Position numbers and translations under genes: made by a program. The notes under the pieces were generated by a model. The model saw only the letters and a list, made by a program, of their open reading frames with translations, was not told the DNA's origin and searched no databases. From Thalassovita litoralis (lineage in GTDB: Bacteria > Pseudomonadota > Alphaproteobacteria > Rhodobacterales > Rhodobacteraceae): DNA of 64,000 nt. The DNA lies in the NCBI RefSeq assembly GCF_900182725.1, contig NZ_FXTO01000004.1:148875-212874 (forward strand). The letters run 5' to 3'. This document shows positions 26,771 to 36,780 of the stretch, one piece after another; the stretch's first letter is position 1; the number at the start of each line of letters is the position of its first letter.

Positions 26771-26798
26771 AAACGCGCCCCATCCGGGCGCGTTTTTT
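26771..26798 (+). terminator. intrinsic terminator after DAHP synthase
   Basis: AACGCGCCC and GGGCGCGTT around a CATCC loop, followed by TTTTTTG, 25 bp after the stop. Confidence 0.92.
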
Positions 26799-26846
26799 GT
26801 TTGTGCTTCACCTTGGACCGGGACGCGGGGCGCAAGGTTCGGCATT

Positions 26847-26869
26847 GAGTATTTTTGGCAAGATGAAAC
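26847..26869 (+). repeat. dispersed motif copy 3
   Basis: GAGTATTTTTGGCAAGATGA plus AAC, between the DAHP synthase terminator and the 3' end of the PAS gene. Confidence 0.65.
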
Positions 26870-26880
26870 GCAAGGGGCGC

Positions 26881-27591
26881 TCACCCTTCGGGCTGAACCA
26901 AGCGCAGATACGGGTGCCGGGCCGTGCGGTTCGGGTGGCGCTGGTCCGGTTGGTCAAAGGGCTGCGGCGGTTCCGCCATGCTGTATATCTGGTTGGGCGT
27001 TGCACGGGGAAGCGGCACCGCACCGGAGAGCGGGTGCAGATTTTGGGCCGCCATGACAAAGCGGCGCGGGGCGCGACCGATGCAGCCTTGGGTACACAGA
27101 CACCCAAGCGCCTGCGTGATCCGATTGTCACGGTCGGTCAGCGGCAGGATGATCAACCGCGCCTGACATTTAGGTTTGCCAAGCGCCCGTTCTGCGGACA
27201 GGTCCATGATCAGCCGCGCCGGGGCGCTGAACACCTGTTCCAGATAGTCGGCAAAGCGGCCACGGTTTTGTGGGGCGATCAGGGCCGACAAGGGCATTCC
27301 GCGCACATCCATGCCCATCAGGTCGTTCAGATGCGATCCGGCCAGCCGCAGCCGCGCGATACCCGGCGCAATCCGTTCCACAAGAAAGGCATGGGATAGC
27401 GCGCCTTCGATTCCGCGCGGGTCGATTTCCAGCCGCTCCGGCACCTGACGCGAGCCTTTTAGCGCGGTCCAATAGGCCTCGACCTCGGATATTTGCGGGA
27501 AACCGCCCTGCATCAGATGCGCCCCGATCCCGATCACATTTCCACCAAAAGGGCCGCGCCCCCGGTGGGTTTTATTTCCACCAAATACCAT
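26881..27591 (-). CDS. PAS-domain protein (PAS_5-like)
   Basis: 236 residues, soluble, no output domain. The central part (about 45-165) has a PAS_5-like pattern: VEAYWTALKGSRQVPERLEI near the N terminus, then FLVERIAPGIARLRLAGSHL, NDLMGMDVRGMPLSALIAP and a final LIILPLTDRDNRITQALG strand. Such small PAS proteins are common in Rhodobacterales and of unknown role. The C-terminal 50 residues are Pro- and Gln-rich. The upstream region holds a near-match to a CtrA site (27677-27692). Confidence 0.75.
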   Translation of the reverse strand: MVFGGNKTHRGRGPFGGNVIGIGAHLMQGGFPQISEVEAYWTALKGSRQVPERLEIDPRGIEGALSHAFLVERIAPGIARLRLAGSHLNDLMGMDVRGMPLSALIAPQNRGRFADYLEQVFSAPARLIMDLSAERALGKPKCQARLIILPLTDRDNRITQALGCLCTQGCIGRAPRRFVMAAQNLHPLSGAVPLPRATPNQIYSMAEPPQPFDQPDQRHPNRTARHPYLRLVQPEG

Positions 27592-27733
27592 GACAAACCA
27601 CCCCAGGTTTTTCGTGTCCCCCCGCTTTGACCTGAAACCATTCGTTTACATAGGTTTCACATTCAAAGCTTACCCAAGTGTTAACTTAACCGGATTGATA
27701 AAAATTGCAGTCGAAATCGAGGCAAATGGTTAA

Positions 27734-27755
27734 CCCCTTGGGGGATAGCAAGGGG
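27734..27755 (+). other. hairpin in the yicC leader
   Basis: CCCCTTG and CAAGGGG around an 8-base loop, about 95 bp before the yicC start. No T-run, so a leader structure rather than a terminator. Confidence 0.35.
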
Positions 27756-27851
27756 CGGGGCGTGGTGCTTCGGCTTGCCCCCGGTGGTCAAAATGGCATA
27801 GGGCATAGCGCAGCCTGTTCCATAAGGGGCCGCCAGAAGAAGGAGACTGCC

Positions 27852-28739
27852 TTGATCAGATCAATGACCGGATTTGCCTCGGGCACCGGAGAGCGCGCGC
27901 CCTTTTCATGGGCGTGGGAATTGCGGTCGGTGAATGCCAAGGGGCTGGATTTGCGCCTGCGGGTGCCGGACTGGATCGAAGGGCTGGAAACGGCCCTGCG
28001 CGGGGTTCTGGGTAAATCACTGGGGCGGGGCAGTGTCACGCTGTCGCTTCGATTGTCGCGTGATGACACCGCCGGAACGCTGACCCTGAACGAATCCGCG
28101 CTGGAGGCAGCGCTGGAGGCCATGAAGCAGATAGAAGACCGCGCCATCGCTGCGGGGCTGTCGCTGACACCTGCCAATGCGGCCGATTTGTTGGGGTTGC
28201 GCGGCGTTGTGGAAACCCGCAGCGCCGACGATGACACAACCGCGCTGCAAAAGACGCTGGTGGCCGATTTTCAAACCGTTCTGGCAAAGTTTCTGGATAT
28301 GCGGGCGTCCGAAGGGCGGGCGTTGCAGGATATTCTGACCCGTCAGACCGATCAGATTGCCGCATTGGTTCAGGCCGCCCATACTGCGGTAGTGACCCGC
28401 AAGGACGATATGGATCGCAGCCTGCGGGCCGCGTTGGAACGGGTGCTGACCCATACAGATGCGGATGAACAGCGGATCGCACAGGAATTGGCGATGATCG
28501 CCGTGAAATCCGATGTGACCGAGGAACTGGACCGTCTGACCGCCCATATTGATGCCGCCCGCGAATTGCTGGCGCAAACCGGGCCGGTGGGCCGTAAGCT
28601 GGATTTCCTGATGCAGGAGTTCAACCGCGAAGCTAATACGCTGTGTTCCAAATCCCAAAATACCGACCTGACCCGCGTGGGGCTGGAATTGAAAACCGTC
28701 ATCGACCAGATGCGCGAACAGGTCCAGAATGTTGAATAA
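27852..28739 (+). CDS. yicC: YicC-family endoribonuclease-like protein
   Basis: 295 residues. The start [11 protein letters not shown] and the C-terminal [20 protein letters not shown] block are diagnostic of the YicC/YloC family, whose characterised members act as RNases. The start is a TTG at 27852 behind an excellent AAGGAG; the longer frame from 27705 has no site. A coiled helix (about 180-250) separates the two domains. Gmk follows with almost no gap, a pairing conserved in many bacteria. Confidence 0.92.
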   Translation: MIRSMTGFASGTGERAPFSWAWELRSVNAKGLDLRLRVPDWIEGLETALRGVLGKSLGRGSVTLSLRLSRDDTAGTLTLNESALEAALEAMKQIEDRAIAAGLSLTPANAADLLGLRGVVETRSADDDTTALQKTLVADFQTVLAKFLDMRASEGRALQDILTRQTDQIAALVQAAHTAVVTRKDDMDRSLRAALERVLTHTDADEQRIAQELAMIAVKSDVTEELDRLTAHIDAARELLAQTGPVGRKLDFLMQEFNREANTLCSKSQNTDLTRVGLELKTVIDQMREQVQNVE

Positions 28740-28743
28740 CCCA

Positions 28744-29394
28744 ATGACACAGCCAATTCCCCGCCGCGGTCTTTTGATCATTCTGTCCTCGCCCTCGGGG
28801 GCTGGGAAATCCACGCTGACGGGCCGCCTGCGCGACTGGGATCCTGAAATCAGTTTCTCGGTATCCGCGACCACCCGCGACCCGCGCCCCGGCGAGGTGA
28901 ACGGGCAGCATTACCATTTCATGACGCAGGACGATTTCCGCGCTGCCGTGGATCAGGACGACATGCTGGAACATGCACGGGTGTTCGGGAATTACTATGG
29001 TTCGCCCAAGGGGCCGATCCAGCAGGCGATAGAAAGCGGGCGTGATGTGCTGTTCGATATTGACTGGCAGGGGGCGCAGCAAATCCGCAATTCGTCGCTT
29101 GGGGCGCATACGCTTTCGATCTTTATCCTGCCGCCGTCGATCACTGAATTGCACCGGCGTCTGGTGTCGCGCGGGCAGGACAGCGCCGAGGTGATTGCCG
29201 GGCGCATGGCCAAAAGCTGGGACGAGATCAGCCATTGGGGCAGCTACGATTATGTGCTGATCAATGACGATCTGGACAAGACCGCCGCAGAATTGAAAAC
29301 TATCGTCAGCGCCACACGTCTGCGCCGGGTGCAACAGCCCGCGCTGGTGGATCATGTGCGCAAATTGCAAACCGAATTCGAGGACTTGAAATGA
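28744..29394 (+). CDS. gmk: guanylate kinase
   Basis: Phosphorylates GMP to GDP. 216 residues from 28744; a second ATG at 28729, overlapping yicC, would add five residues and neither has a clear ribosome site. P-loop [10 protein letters not shown], the GMP-binding [21 protein letters not shown] and the lid [14 protein letters not shown] are intact. The stop overlaps the following carbonic anhydrase-like gene (ATGA). Confidence 0.96.
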   Translation: MTQPIPRRGLLIILSSPSGAGKSTLTGRLRDWDPEISFSVSATTRDPRPGEVNGQHYHFMTQDDFRAAVDQDDMLEHARVFGNYYGSPKGPIQQAIESGRDVLFDIDWQGAQQIRNSSLGAHTLSIFILPPSITELHRRLVSRGQDSAEVIAGRMAKSWDEISHWGSYDYVLINDDLDKTAAELKTIVSATRLRRVQQPALVDHVRKLQTEFEDLK

Positions 29395-29921
29395 CCCTGT
29401 ACGCTTTGGATGGTAAATCCCCGCAAACCCCGGAAAACGGTGATTTCTGGGTGGCGCCCGATGCCAATGTGATTGGCGATGTGGTGCTGGGCGAAGGGGC
29501 GTCGGTCTGGTTTGGCGCCACGTTGCGCGGCGATAACGAGGTGATCGCAATCGGGACCGGATCGAATGTGCAGGAAAACACCGTGATGCACACCGATATG
29601 GGCTATCCGTTGACGATTGGTGTGAACTGCACCATCGGCCACAAGGCCATGCTGCATGGCTGCACCATCGGCGATAACACTCTGATTGGCATGGGGGCGA
29701 CTATTCTGAACGGCGCCAAGATCGGTAAAAACTGCCTGATCGGTGCAAATGCCCTGATCACCGAGGGCAAGGAAATCCCCGATGGCAGTCTGGTCATGGG
29801 CAGCCCCGGCAAGGTGGTGCGTGAACTGGACGCCGACGCAATCCAGCGCCTGACGATGAGCGCCCTGCATTATCAGGAAAACGCGCGTCGGTTCCGGGCC
29901 GGATTGACCCCGGTCGCGTAA
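29391..29921 (+). CDS. gamma-carbonic anhydrase family protein
   Basis: 176 residues of left-handed beta-helix with hexapeptide repeats ([40 protein letters not shown]). Three His expected to bind metal are visible: in [15 protein letters not shown] and MLHGCTIG. Members (YrdA, PaaY type) are often active only as carbonic anhydrases under oxidising conditions or as thioesterases, so the reaction is uncertain. Coupled to gmk by ATGA. Confidence 0.88.
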   Translation: MTLYALDGKSPQTPENGDFWVAPDANVIGDVVLGEGASVWFGATLRGDNEVIAIGTGSNVQENTVMHTDMGYPLTIGVNCTIGHKAMLHGCTIGDNTLIGMGATILNGAKIGKNCLIGANALITEGKEIPDGSLVMGSPGKVVRELDADAIQRLTMSALHYQENARRFRAGLTPVA

Positions 29922-29952
29922 TTCTATCGAACGGGCAGGGGCCGCGCGGGAT

Positions 29953-30993
29953 ATGACGGAAACGCTGATTTCGGATACGGTTGCCGCGATCCCTATGCCT
30001 GCGTTGCTGGTGGGCACAGGGGAACGGGTGCTGGGCGGAAACCAGTTGGCGGCGAAGCTGCTGGCGACCGATCAACTGACCGGGCGGCATTTGCTGACGG
30101 TGCTGCGCCAGCCTTCGGTTCTGGATGCGATTGATGCCTGCCGCCAGTCCGGGCAACCGCGCGACACCCGGTATCTGACGACCGTGGGCCGCAATGATAT
30201 GACCTATAAGGTGCATTGCGGGTTTATCCGGCACGGCGATCAATCGGGTGTTTTGGTGACATTCGAGGATGTCACCCATCTGGAAACCGCCGAACAGATG
30301 CGCCGTGATTTCGTGGCCAATGTCAGCCACGAATTGCGCACACCATTGACGGCGTTGCTGGGGTTTATTGAAACCTTGCAAGGCCCAGCCAAGGATGATG
30401 CCAAGGCACGGGAACGGTTCTTGGGCATCATGGCGAACGAAGCCGGGCGCATGGGGCGGCTGGTCAAGGATTTGCTGTCCTTGTCACAGGTGGAATCGCA
30501 GGAACGTATCCGCCCGGATTCTGCGGTAAATCTGAATGAACTGGTAGGGTCCGTGATCCGCAACCTGTCGCATCTGTCGGAAAAATCGCAGGTCACGGTG
30601 ATCGCAGATTTACCGGATCAGCCGGTCGTGGTGCCTGCGGATGGGGATCAGATACGGCAAGTGCTGACCAATCTGGCAGAAAACGCCATCAAATACGGCG
30701 GCGATGGCGGGACGGTCACGCTGTCGTTGTCGGTGATGGAACGTGATCCGGCGCTGCGTGGTCCGGCGGCGCGTCTGTCGGTGCAGGATACCGGGCCGGG
30801 GATTGATCTGATTCACATCCCGCGCCTGACGGAACGGTTTTACCGGGTGGACAGCCATCGCTCGCGCGAAATGGGCGGCACCGGGTTGGGATTGGCGATT
30901 GTAAAACACATCGTCAACCGGCATCGGGGGCGGCTGAAGATCGACAGCGAACCGGGGCAGGGAAGCTGCTTTACGGTTATTTTGCCGCTGTAA
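29953..30993 (+). CDS. phoR: phosphate regulon sensor histidine kinase PhoR
   Basis: 346 residues. A PAS-like region (about 10-110) leads directly into the dimerisation domain with the phosphorylated His in RRDFVANVSHELRTPLTALL, then the ATPase domain with N box (NLAENAIKYGG), G1 (VQDTGPGID) and G2 (GGTGLGLAIVKHI). It autophosphorylates and controls PhoB. No N-terminal membrane helix can be seen, unlike E. coli PhoR. It is upstream of pstSCAB-phoU-phoB on the same strand but separated by about 300 bp with its own hairpins and the Pho box. Confidence 0.93.
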   Translation: MTETLISDTVAAIPMPALLVGTGERVLGGNQLAAKLLATDQLTGRHLLTVLRQPSVLDAIDACRQSGQPRDTRYLTTVGRNDMTYKVHCGFIRHGDQSGVLVTFEDVTHLETAEQMRRDFVANVSHELRTPLTALLGFIETLQGPAKDDAKARERFLGIMANEAGRMGRLVKDLLSLSQVESQERIRPDSAVNLNELVGSVIRNLSHLSEKSQVTVIADLPDQPVVVPADGDQIRQVLTNLAENAIKYGGDGGTVTLSLSVMERDPALRGPAARLSVQDTGPGIDLIHIPRLTERFYRVDSHRSREMGGTGLGLAIVKHIVNRHRGRLKIDSEPGQGSCFTVILPL

Positions 30994-31018
30994 TTGCGCT
31001 GATTCTGCGATGCTTTAT

Positions 31019-31071
31019 GACATCTCCGATGTCGGGGTATTGTCGTCAATTCGGGGATAATTCCCCCAATT
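31019..31071 (+). terminator. two small hairpins after phoR
   Basis: GACATC/GATGTC (31019-31033) and AATTCGGGG/CCCCCAATT (31048-31071, with one unpaired base per arm). The second is followed by TTC only. They may end the phoR transcript before the pst promoter. Confidence 0.4.
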
Positions 31072-31173
31072 TTCACCTATTGATTATATTCCTGGCTTCC
31101 GGATGCGATATTTGCGCGAAAGTCCCGGTGGTATTGATTGGGATTGTGACGTGAAAACACCCAAGGGTGCAGT

Positions 31174-31202
31174 TTGTCATGTATCTGTTACACTTGCGTC
31201 AC
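31174..31202 (+). promoter_or_regulatory. Pho box, three 11-bp-spaced units
   Basis: TTGTCAT, CTGTTAC and GCGTCAC occur exactly 11 bp apart (31174, 31185, 31196), each followed by four bases. This matches the PhoB site built of CTGTCAT-like 7-mers with 4-bp spacers. It is 90 bp before pstS, so phosphate starvation should induce pstSCAB-phoU-phoB. Confidence 0.8.
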
Positions 31203-31290
31203 AAAAGGTTGGCATAGCGTCGATACATCCCCGGTTCAGAGGCCGCAGCCAAATCAAAGCGGCCCACAAACCGAAATCAGGAGTTTCTTT

Positions 31291-32331
31291 ATGTCCTTCG
31301 TGAAACTGACCGCCTCGACCCTGGCGATTGCAGCCGTTTCCGCAACTGCCGCTGTAGCACGCGATCAGGTGCAAATCGCCGGTTCGTCCACCGTTCTGCC
31401 CTATGCCTCGATCGTGGCCGAAGCGTTCGGTGAAAACTTTGATTTCCCGACCCCGGTTGTTGAATCGGGCGGGTCGGGTGCAGGCCGCAAGAAACTGTGC
31501 GAAGGCGTTGGCGAAAACACCATCGACATCGCAAACTCGTCCTCGCGCATCAAGCAATCGGATATCGACTTGTGCGCCAGCAATGGCGTGACCGAGATCA
31601 TGGAAGTCCGCATTGGCTACGATGGGATCGTGTTCGCGTCCGACATCAACGGCCCGACCTATGCCTTTACCCCGGCTGACTGGCACAACGCACTGGCCGC
31701 CAAGGTCATGAAAGACGGCAAGCTGATCGACAACCCCTATAAAATGTGGAACGAGATCCGCGCCGATCTGCCTGCGCAGGAAATTCTGGCCTTTGTTCCC
31801 GGCACCAAACACGGCACCCGCGAAGTGTTCGACGAGAAGGTGATCGTAGACGGCTGTAAAGAAACCGGCGCTTACGATGCACACAAGGCCACCGTGGACG
31901 GCGACAAGAAAAAAGCAGGCAAAGCCTGTATGCAACTGCGCACCGATGGCCGTTCGATCGACATCGACGGTGACTATACCGAAACGCTGGCCCGTGTGGA
32001 TGCCAACAAAAACGGTATCGGCGTGTTTGGTCTGTCCTTCTACCAGAACAACACCGACAAGCTGACCGTGGCCACTATGGGCGGTGTGATGCCGTCGGTG
32101 GAAAGCATCGCAACCGGCGAATATCCGGTATCGCGCCCGCTGTTCTTCTACGTCAAGAACGCACACCTGGACGTGATCCCCGGTATGCAGGAATATATCG
32201 AGTTCTTCGTGTCTGACGACATGGCTGGCCCCGATGGCCCGCTGGCCGCATACGGTCTGGTTTCGGACCCGGAACTGGCAAAAACGCAGGAAATGGTTGC
32301 CAACCGCACCCCGATGGGCGCGTTGAAGTAA
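31291..32331 (+). CDS. pstS: phosphate ABC transporter substrate-binding protein
   Basis: Periplasmic phosphate-binding protein, 346 residues. Signal peptide FVKLTASTLAIAAVSATAAVA, cleaved near residue 23, then VQIAGSSTVLPYASIVAE and VESGGSGAGRKKLCEG with the phosphate-binding Ser/Thr loop, and VPGTKHGTREVF. AGGAG precedes the ATG at 31291. First gene of the pst operon, under the Pho box. The longer frame starting at 31174 overlaps the Pho box and is rejected. Confidence 0.96.
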   Translation: MSFVKLTASTLAIAAVSATAAVARDQVQIAGSSTVLPYASIVAEAFGENFDFPTPVVESGGSGAGRKKLCEGVGENTIDIANSSSRIKQSDIDLCASNGVTEIMEVRIGYDGIVFASDINGPTYAFTPADWHNALAAKVMKDGKLIDNPYKMWNEIRADLPAQEILAFVPGTKHGTREVFDEKVIVDGCKETGAYDAHKATVDGDKKKAGKACMQLRTDGRSIDIDGDYTETLARVDANKNGIGVFGLSFYQNNTDKLTVATMGGVMPSVESIATGEYPVSRPLFFYVKNAHLDVIPGMQEYIEFFVSDDMAGPDGPLAAYGLVSDPELAKTQEMVANRTPMGALK

Positions 32332-32343
32332 TCTGATCCAAGG

Positions 32344-32368
32344 CGGGTGGCGTGTCATGCGCCGCCCG
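32344..32368 (+). terminator. partial terminator between pstS and pstC
   Basis: CGGG/CCCG and GGCG/CGCC form a hairpin with one internal mismatch, followed by TATTCTTTT. It may make PstS more abundant than the downstream subunits. Confidence 0.55.
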
Positions 32369-32393
32369 TATTCTTTTATTTGGCGGTAAGCTT

Positions 32394-33854
32394 ATGAGCG
32401 CAGGAATTCTTTCGCTGATCGTGATTGGCCTTGGGGTTTTGGGATATTTCCTTGGCCGCGGTCGCGCATTGTCATTGGCCACGGCAACGGGGCGCAAACT
32501 TCATTCCCTGCCCGGATATTATGGTCAGTCGGTTGCACTGTTCACTGCGGTGCCGGCTTTGTTGCTGATGGCTGCTTGGTTGTTTTTGCAGCCGGTTCTG
32601 ATCGATTCACGCGTCAATGCAATGATCCCCGACAGTGTCATTCCCGAAGGTGGGGCGCGCAGTCTGGTGATGGCCGATGTCCGGCGCATTGCTGATGGTC
32701 TGGACGCGATGATGGCAGACGGCGGTATATCCGAAAATGAACTGGACCAGATGCGCGCGGATATAACGAACATCCGGTCGCGTCTTGCCAATGTTGGCGT
32801 TGCGCTGGGGTCGGATGTTCCTGTGGCCGTATTCGATGCCGCCAAAGAAATGCGCCAATCCAGCAAAACCGGCGCTTTGGCGATGACCATTGCGGTTTTG
32901 GTTCTGACGCTTGGCGCCGGGGGCTGGACACTGATGCGGATCAATACGGATCTGCGGGCGCGTAATATCAGCGAAAACTTTGTAAAGGCGCTGCTGATCG
33001 GGGCGTCGCTGGTGGCGATTTTGACCACTGTCGGCATTGTTTCGTCGCTTCTGTTTGAAACGATCAACTTCTTCAAAATCTACCCGGCCAAGGATTTCTT
33101 CTTCTCGACCGTGTGGAACCCGCAATTCCGGGGCGGTTCGGATCTGGGTATTCTGCCGTTGCTGTGGGGGACGTTCTATGTGTCGCTGGTGGCGCTGCTG
33201 GTGGCCGTGCCGGTGGGGCTGATGATTGCAATCTATCTGGCGGAATACGCCAGCAAACATGTGCGCAGCGTTGCCAAACCCGCGATCGAGGTGCTGGCTG
33301 GTATTCCCACGATTGTTTACGGTCTGTTTGCGCTGATCACCGTTGGCCCGTTTTTGCGCGATTATATCGCTGAACCGCTGGGATTGGGGTCGTCTTCGTC
33401 CTCGGTTCTGACGGCGGGGTTGGTGATGGGGATCATGCTGATCCCGTTCGTGTCATCGCTGTCGGATGACATCATCAACGCGGTGCCGCAATCCATGCGC
33501 GACGGGTCTTATGGGTTGGGGGCCACCCAATCGGAAACCATTAAACAGGTGGTATTGCCTGCGGCGCTGCCCGGTGTGGTTGGGGCTGTCTTGTTGGCGG
33601 CCAGCCGGGCCATTGGCGAAACCATGATCGTGGTCATGGGGGCAGGGGCCGCGGCCAAGCTGGGCCTGAACCCCTTTGAGGCGATGACCACCGTGACCGT
33701 CAAGATCGTCAGCCAATTGACCGGCGATACTGAATTTGCCAGCCCTGAAACGCTGGTGGCCTTTGCGCTGGGGCTGACGTTGTTCGTCTTTACGCTGGGT
33801 CTGAACATTCTGGCGCTGTACATCGTGCGCAAATATCGGGAGCAGTACGAATGA
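32394..33854 (+). CDS. pstC: phosphate ABC transporter permease PstC
   Basis: 486 residues, longer than the 319 of E. coli because of an N-terminal extension of about 170 residues with two hydrophobic spans and a periplasmic helical stretch (PDSVIPEGGARSLVMADVRR). The permease core has GTFYVSLVALLVAVPVG, EVLAGIPTIVYGLFAL, GASxS-type LGATQSETIKQVVLPAALPG (ATPase contact) and RAIGETMIV. ATG at 32394. Overlaps pstA by ATGA. Confidence 0.95.
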   Translation: MSAGILSLIVIGLGVLGYFLGRGRALSLATATGRKLHSLPGYYGQSVALFTAVPALLLMAAWLFLQPVLIDSRVNAMIPDSVIPEGGARSLVMADVRRIADGLDAMMADGGISENELDQMRADITNIRSRLANVGVALGSDVPVAVFDAAKEMRQSSKTGALAMTIAVLVLTLGAGGWTLMRINTDLRARNISENFVKALLIGASLVAILTTVGIVSSLLFETINFFKIYPAKDFFFSTVWNPQFRGGSDLGILPLLWGTFYVSLVALLVAVPVGLMIAIYLAEYASKHVRSVAKPAIEVLAGIPTIVYGLFALITVGPFLRDYIAEPLGLGSSSSSVLTAGLVMGIMLIPFVSSLSDDIINAVPQSMRDGSYGLGATQSETIKQVVLPAALPGVVGAVLLAASRAIGETMIVVMGAGAAAKLGLNPFEAMTTVTVKIVSQLTGDTEFASPETLVAFALGLTLFVFTLGLNILALYIVRKYREQYE

Positions 33855-35209
33855 CCGATTTCACTTCTTCCCCGACTGGCGCGAACGGGCGTCGGCGTGG
33901 CGGGTCTTTGTTGGAACTGGACGCGCGCACCAAACGCCGCAATGCCTCGGAGGCGCGGTTTCGTCTGATGGGCGTGATTGCCGTGTCCATCGGGGTGATT
34001 GCACTGATTGGGTTGCTGTCGTCGATCCTGATGAATGGGGCCTCTTCCTTTCGGCAGACCTATATCACGCTGAACGTGTTCCTTGATCCGGCGAAGCTGG
34101 ACAAGGCAGGCGATGGTGATCTGGAAAAAATCGCCAAGGTCACGACCTTTGGCTATGCGCCCCTGATCCAAAAAGCGATGGAGGCCGCGATCAAGGAAAA
34201 CGGCGCCGCCGTTGACGGTTTGAATGCCAAAAAAGCGGCTGAACTGATTTCCAAGGAAGCCCCGGCAGATTTGCGCCGCTTTGTGCTGGCGAACCCTGAC
34301 AAGATCGGGGAAACCGTTGAATTCAGCCTGCTGGCTGCGGGGCGGATTGACGGCTATTTCAAAGGTCGCGTGACGATGGAAAGCGCCCAACTGGACCGCA
34401 ACATTTCGCCGGAACAACTGATGTTGGCCGATAAGCTGAAACAAGCGGGCGTTTTGCAGATCAAGTTCAACTGGGCGTTCTTTACCGCGCCGGATGCGTC
34501 TGATACGCGCCCCGAAGCGGCCGGTTTGGGTGTGGCGATCCTTGGGTCGATTTACATGATGCTGATCGTGCTGTGCCTGTCGCTGCCGCTGGGGGTTGCC
34601 GCGTCGATCTATCTGGAAGAATTTGCGCCGCAAAACCGCTGGACCGACCTGATCGAGGTGAATATTTCCAATCTGGCTGCCGTGCCGTCCATCGTGTTCG
34701 GTATTCTGGGTCTGGCAATTTTCATCAACATTGCCGGTTTGCCGCAATCGGCCCCGGTGGTGGGCGGTCTGGTGCTGACCCTGATGACCCTGCCGACGAT
34801 TATTATTGCCACCCGCGCGGCGCTGAAGGCCGTGCCGCCCTCGATCCGGGATGCGGCGCTGGGAATTGGCGCGTCCAAAATGCAGTCCGTGTTCCATCAT
34901 GTATTGCCGCTGGCGATGCCGGGTATCCTGACAGGTACGATCATCGGTCTGGCGCAGGCCTTGGGCGAAACGGCACCGCTGCTGCTGATCGGGATGGTGG
35001 CCTTTGTCCGCGAATACCCTGCCAGCCCGCCCGAAGGGTTCTTTGATCCGGCCTCGGCCCTGCCGGTGCAGGTCTATAACTGGACCACACGCGGCGACCC
35101 GGCCTTTGTGGAACGTGCATCGGGCGCTATTATCGTGCTGCTGGTGTTCCTTGTGATTATGAACATTGCCGCCATCATGCTGCGGCGCCGGTTTGAACGC
35201 CGGTGGTAA
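33851..35209 (+). CDS. pstA: phosphate ABC transporter permease PstA
   Basis: 452 residues, with a large periplasmic insertion (about 60-210) between the first helix and the permease core, again the alphaproteobacterial long form. Core motifs: [58 protein letters not shown] and [13 protein letters not shown]. Starts inside the pstC stop. pstB begins 14 bp after the stop. Confidence 0.95.
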   Translation: MTDFTSSPTGANGRRRGGSLLELDARTKRRNASEARFRLMGVIAVSIGVIALIGLLSSILMNGASSFRQTYITLNVFLDPAKLDKAGDGDLEKIAKVTTFGYAPLIQKAMEAAIKENGAAVDGLNAKKAAELISKEAPADLRRFVLANPDKIGETVEFSLLAAGRIDGYFKGRVTMESAQLDRNISPEQLMLADKLKQAGVLQIKFNWAFFTAPDASDTRPEAAGLGVAILGSIYMMLIVLCLSLPLGVAASIYLEEFAPQNRWTDLIEVNISNLAAVPSIVFGILGLAIFINIAGLPQSAPVVGGLVLTLMTLPTIIIATRAALKAVPPSIRDAALGIGASKMQSVFHHVLPLAMPGILTGTIIGLAQALGETAPLLLIGMVAFVREYPASPPEGFFDPASALPVQVYNWTTRGDPAFVERASGAIIVLLVFLVIMNIAAIMLRRRFERRW

Positions 35210-35223
35210 GAAAAGGTATGACC

Positions 35224-36021
35224 ATGTACGACGCCCCAAGTCTGGAGAAAACCGTGGACCAGAAATCAACCAAGATCGCCGCTAAAGATGTGCAGGTCTA
35301 TTACGGCAATACCCACGCCATCAAAGACGTGAACGTGGATCTTCTGGATAAAACCGTAACCGCCTTTATCGGCCCGTCGGGCTGTGGCAAGTCCACCTTC
35401 CTGCGGTGTCTGAACCGGATGAATGACACGATTGACGTGTGCCGGGTGGAAGGTGACATTCTGCTGGATGGCGAAGACATCTACGATAAACGTGTCGACC
35501 CGGTGCAATTGCGCGCCAAGGTGGGCATGGTCTTTCAAAAACCCAACCCGTTCCCCAAGTCGATCTATGACAACGTGGCCTATGGCCCGCGTATTCACGG
35601 GCTGGCCCGCAACAAGGCGGAACTGGATGAAATCGTGGAAAAATCCCTGCGCCGCGGCGCCATCTGGGACGAGGTCAAGGACCGTCTGGATGCCCCCGGC
35701 ACCGGCCTGTCCGGTGGTCAACAGCAGCGTTTGTGTATTGCCCGCGCCGTGGCGACAGAACCAGAGGTGCTGCTGATGGACGAACCCTGTTCGGCGCTGG
35801 ACCCGATTGCCACCGCGCAGGTCGAAGAACTGATTGACGAGTTGCGGGAACAATATTCCGTGGTGATCGTCACCCACTCGATGCAGCAGGCCGCGCGTGT
35901 CAGCCAGAAAACCGCCTTTTTCCATTTGGGCAATCTGGTCGAATACGGCGACACCACCCAGATTTTTACCAACCCCGTCGATCCACGCACCGAAAGCTAT
36001 ATCACGGGCCGGATCGGGTAA
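35224..36021 (+). CDS. pstB: phosphate ABC transporter ATPase PstB
   Basis: 265 residues. Walker [11 protein letters not shown]-loop [15 protein letters not shown], signature [14 protein letters not shown] and Walker [14 protein letters not shown] are complete. ATG at 35224 is chosen because AAAAGG is at proper distance; ATGs at 35218 and a GTG at 35203 are too close to or upstream of it. It hydrolyses ATP for PstCA and, with PhoU, reports transport status to PhoR. Confidence 0.96.
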   Translation: MYDAPSLEKTVDQKSTKIAAKDVQVYYGNTHAIKDVNVDLLDKTVTAFIGPSGCGKSTFLRCLNRMNDTIDVCRVEGDILLDGEDIYDKRVDPVQLRAKVGMVFQKPNPFPKSIYDNVAYGPRIHGLARNKAELDEIVEKSLRRGAIWDEVKDRLDAPGTGLSGGQQQRLCIARAVATEPEVLLMDEPCSALDPIATAQVEELIDELREQYSVVIVTHSMQQAARVSQKTAFFHLGNLVEYGDTTQIFTNPVDPRTESYITGRIG

Positions 36022-36042
36022 CAGCGGGTCAGGAGAATAACC

Positions 36043-36777
36043 ATGTCCGACAAACATATCGTATCGTCCTTTGACCGTGATCTGGAAGGCATTCAAACCC
36101 AGATCATGAAAATGGGCGGGCTGGTCGAAACAGCCATTCTGGAAGCCGCGCAGTCATTGGAAGAACGGGACGAGGAACTGGCCGAAAAGGTTCGCGCCGG
36201 GGATCGTGCCATTGATGCGCTGGAAGAGTTGATCAACGAAAATTCAGCCCGGATGATCGCGCTGCGGGCACCTGCTGCGGTGGACTTGCGGGTGATCCTG
36301 ACCGTGATGAAAATCTCGGGCAATCTGGAGCGCATCGGGGATTACGCGAAAAATATGGCCAAGCGCACGGGCGTTCTGGTGCAGATGACCCCGATCAACG
36401 GATCGCACGCCGCGCTGCGCCGGATGGCCCGCGAAGTGCAGTTGATGCTGAAGGATGCGCTGGACGCCTATATCCGCCGTGATGCCGAACTGGCGATGGA
36501 TGTAATCCATCGCGACAGGGACGTGGATCAGATGTATAACGCGCTGTTCCGCGAATTCCTGACCTTTATGATGGAAGACCCGCGGTCCATCACTGCCTGT
36601 ATGCACCTGCATTTCATCGCCAAAAACACCGAACGGATGGGGGATCATGTGACCTCGATCGCGGAACAGGTGGTGTATCTGGTCACGGGGTCGATGCCTG
36701 ATGATAACCGGCCCAAGGGTGACATGACCTCGGTCAATGCTGCGTTGGGGCAGATCGGTGACGAGGACGAGGACTAA
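36043..36777 (+). CDS. phoU: phosphate signalling protein PhoU
   Basis: 244 residues, two three-helix repeats (about 5-110 and 115-220) with metal-binding E/D motifs: ERIGDYAKNMAKRT and ERMGDHVTSIAEQVVY. It is a negative regulator linking the Pst transporter with PhoR. AGGAG precedes the ATG at 36043, 21 bp after pstB. An acidic tail ends the protein. Confidence 0.96.
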   Translation: MSDKHIVSSFDRDLEGIQTQIMKMGGLVETAILEAAQSLEERDEELAEKVRAGDRAIDALEELINENSARMIALRAPAAVDLRVILTVMKISGNLERIGDYAKNMAKRTGVLVQMTPINGSHAALRRMAREVQLMLKDALDAYIRRDAELAMDVIHRDRDVDQMYNALFREFLTFMMEDPRSITACMHLHFIAKNTERMGDHVTSIAEQVVYLVTGSMPDDNRPKGDMTSVNAALGQIGDEDED

Positions 36778-36780
36778 CAC

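Noticed and set aside
33509..35269. 586-residue open frame on the minus strand
   Set aside because: Antisense shadow of pstC and pstA, rich in His, Gln and Arg as such shadows are.
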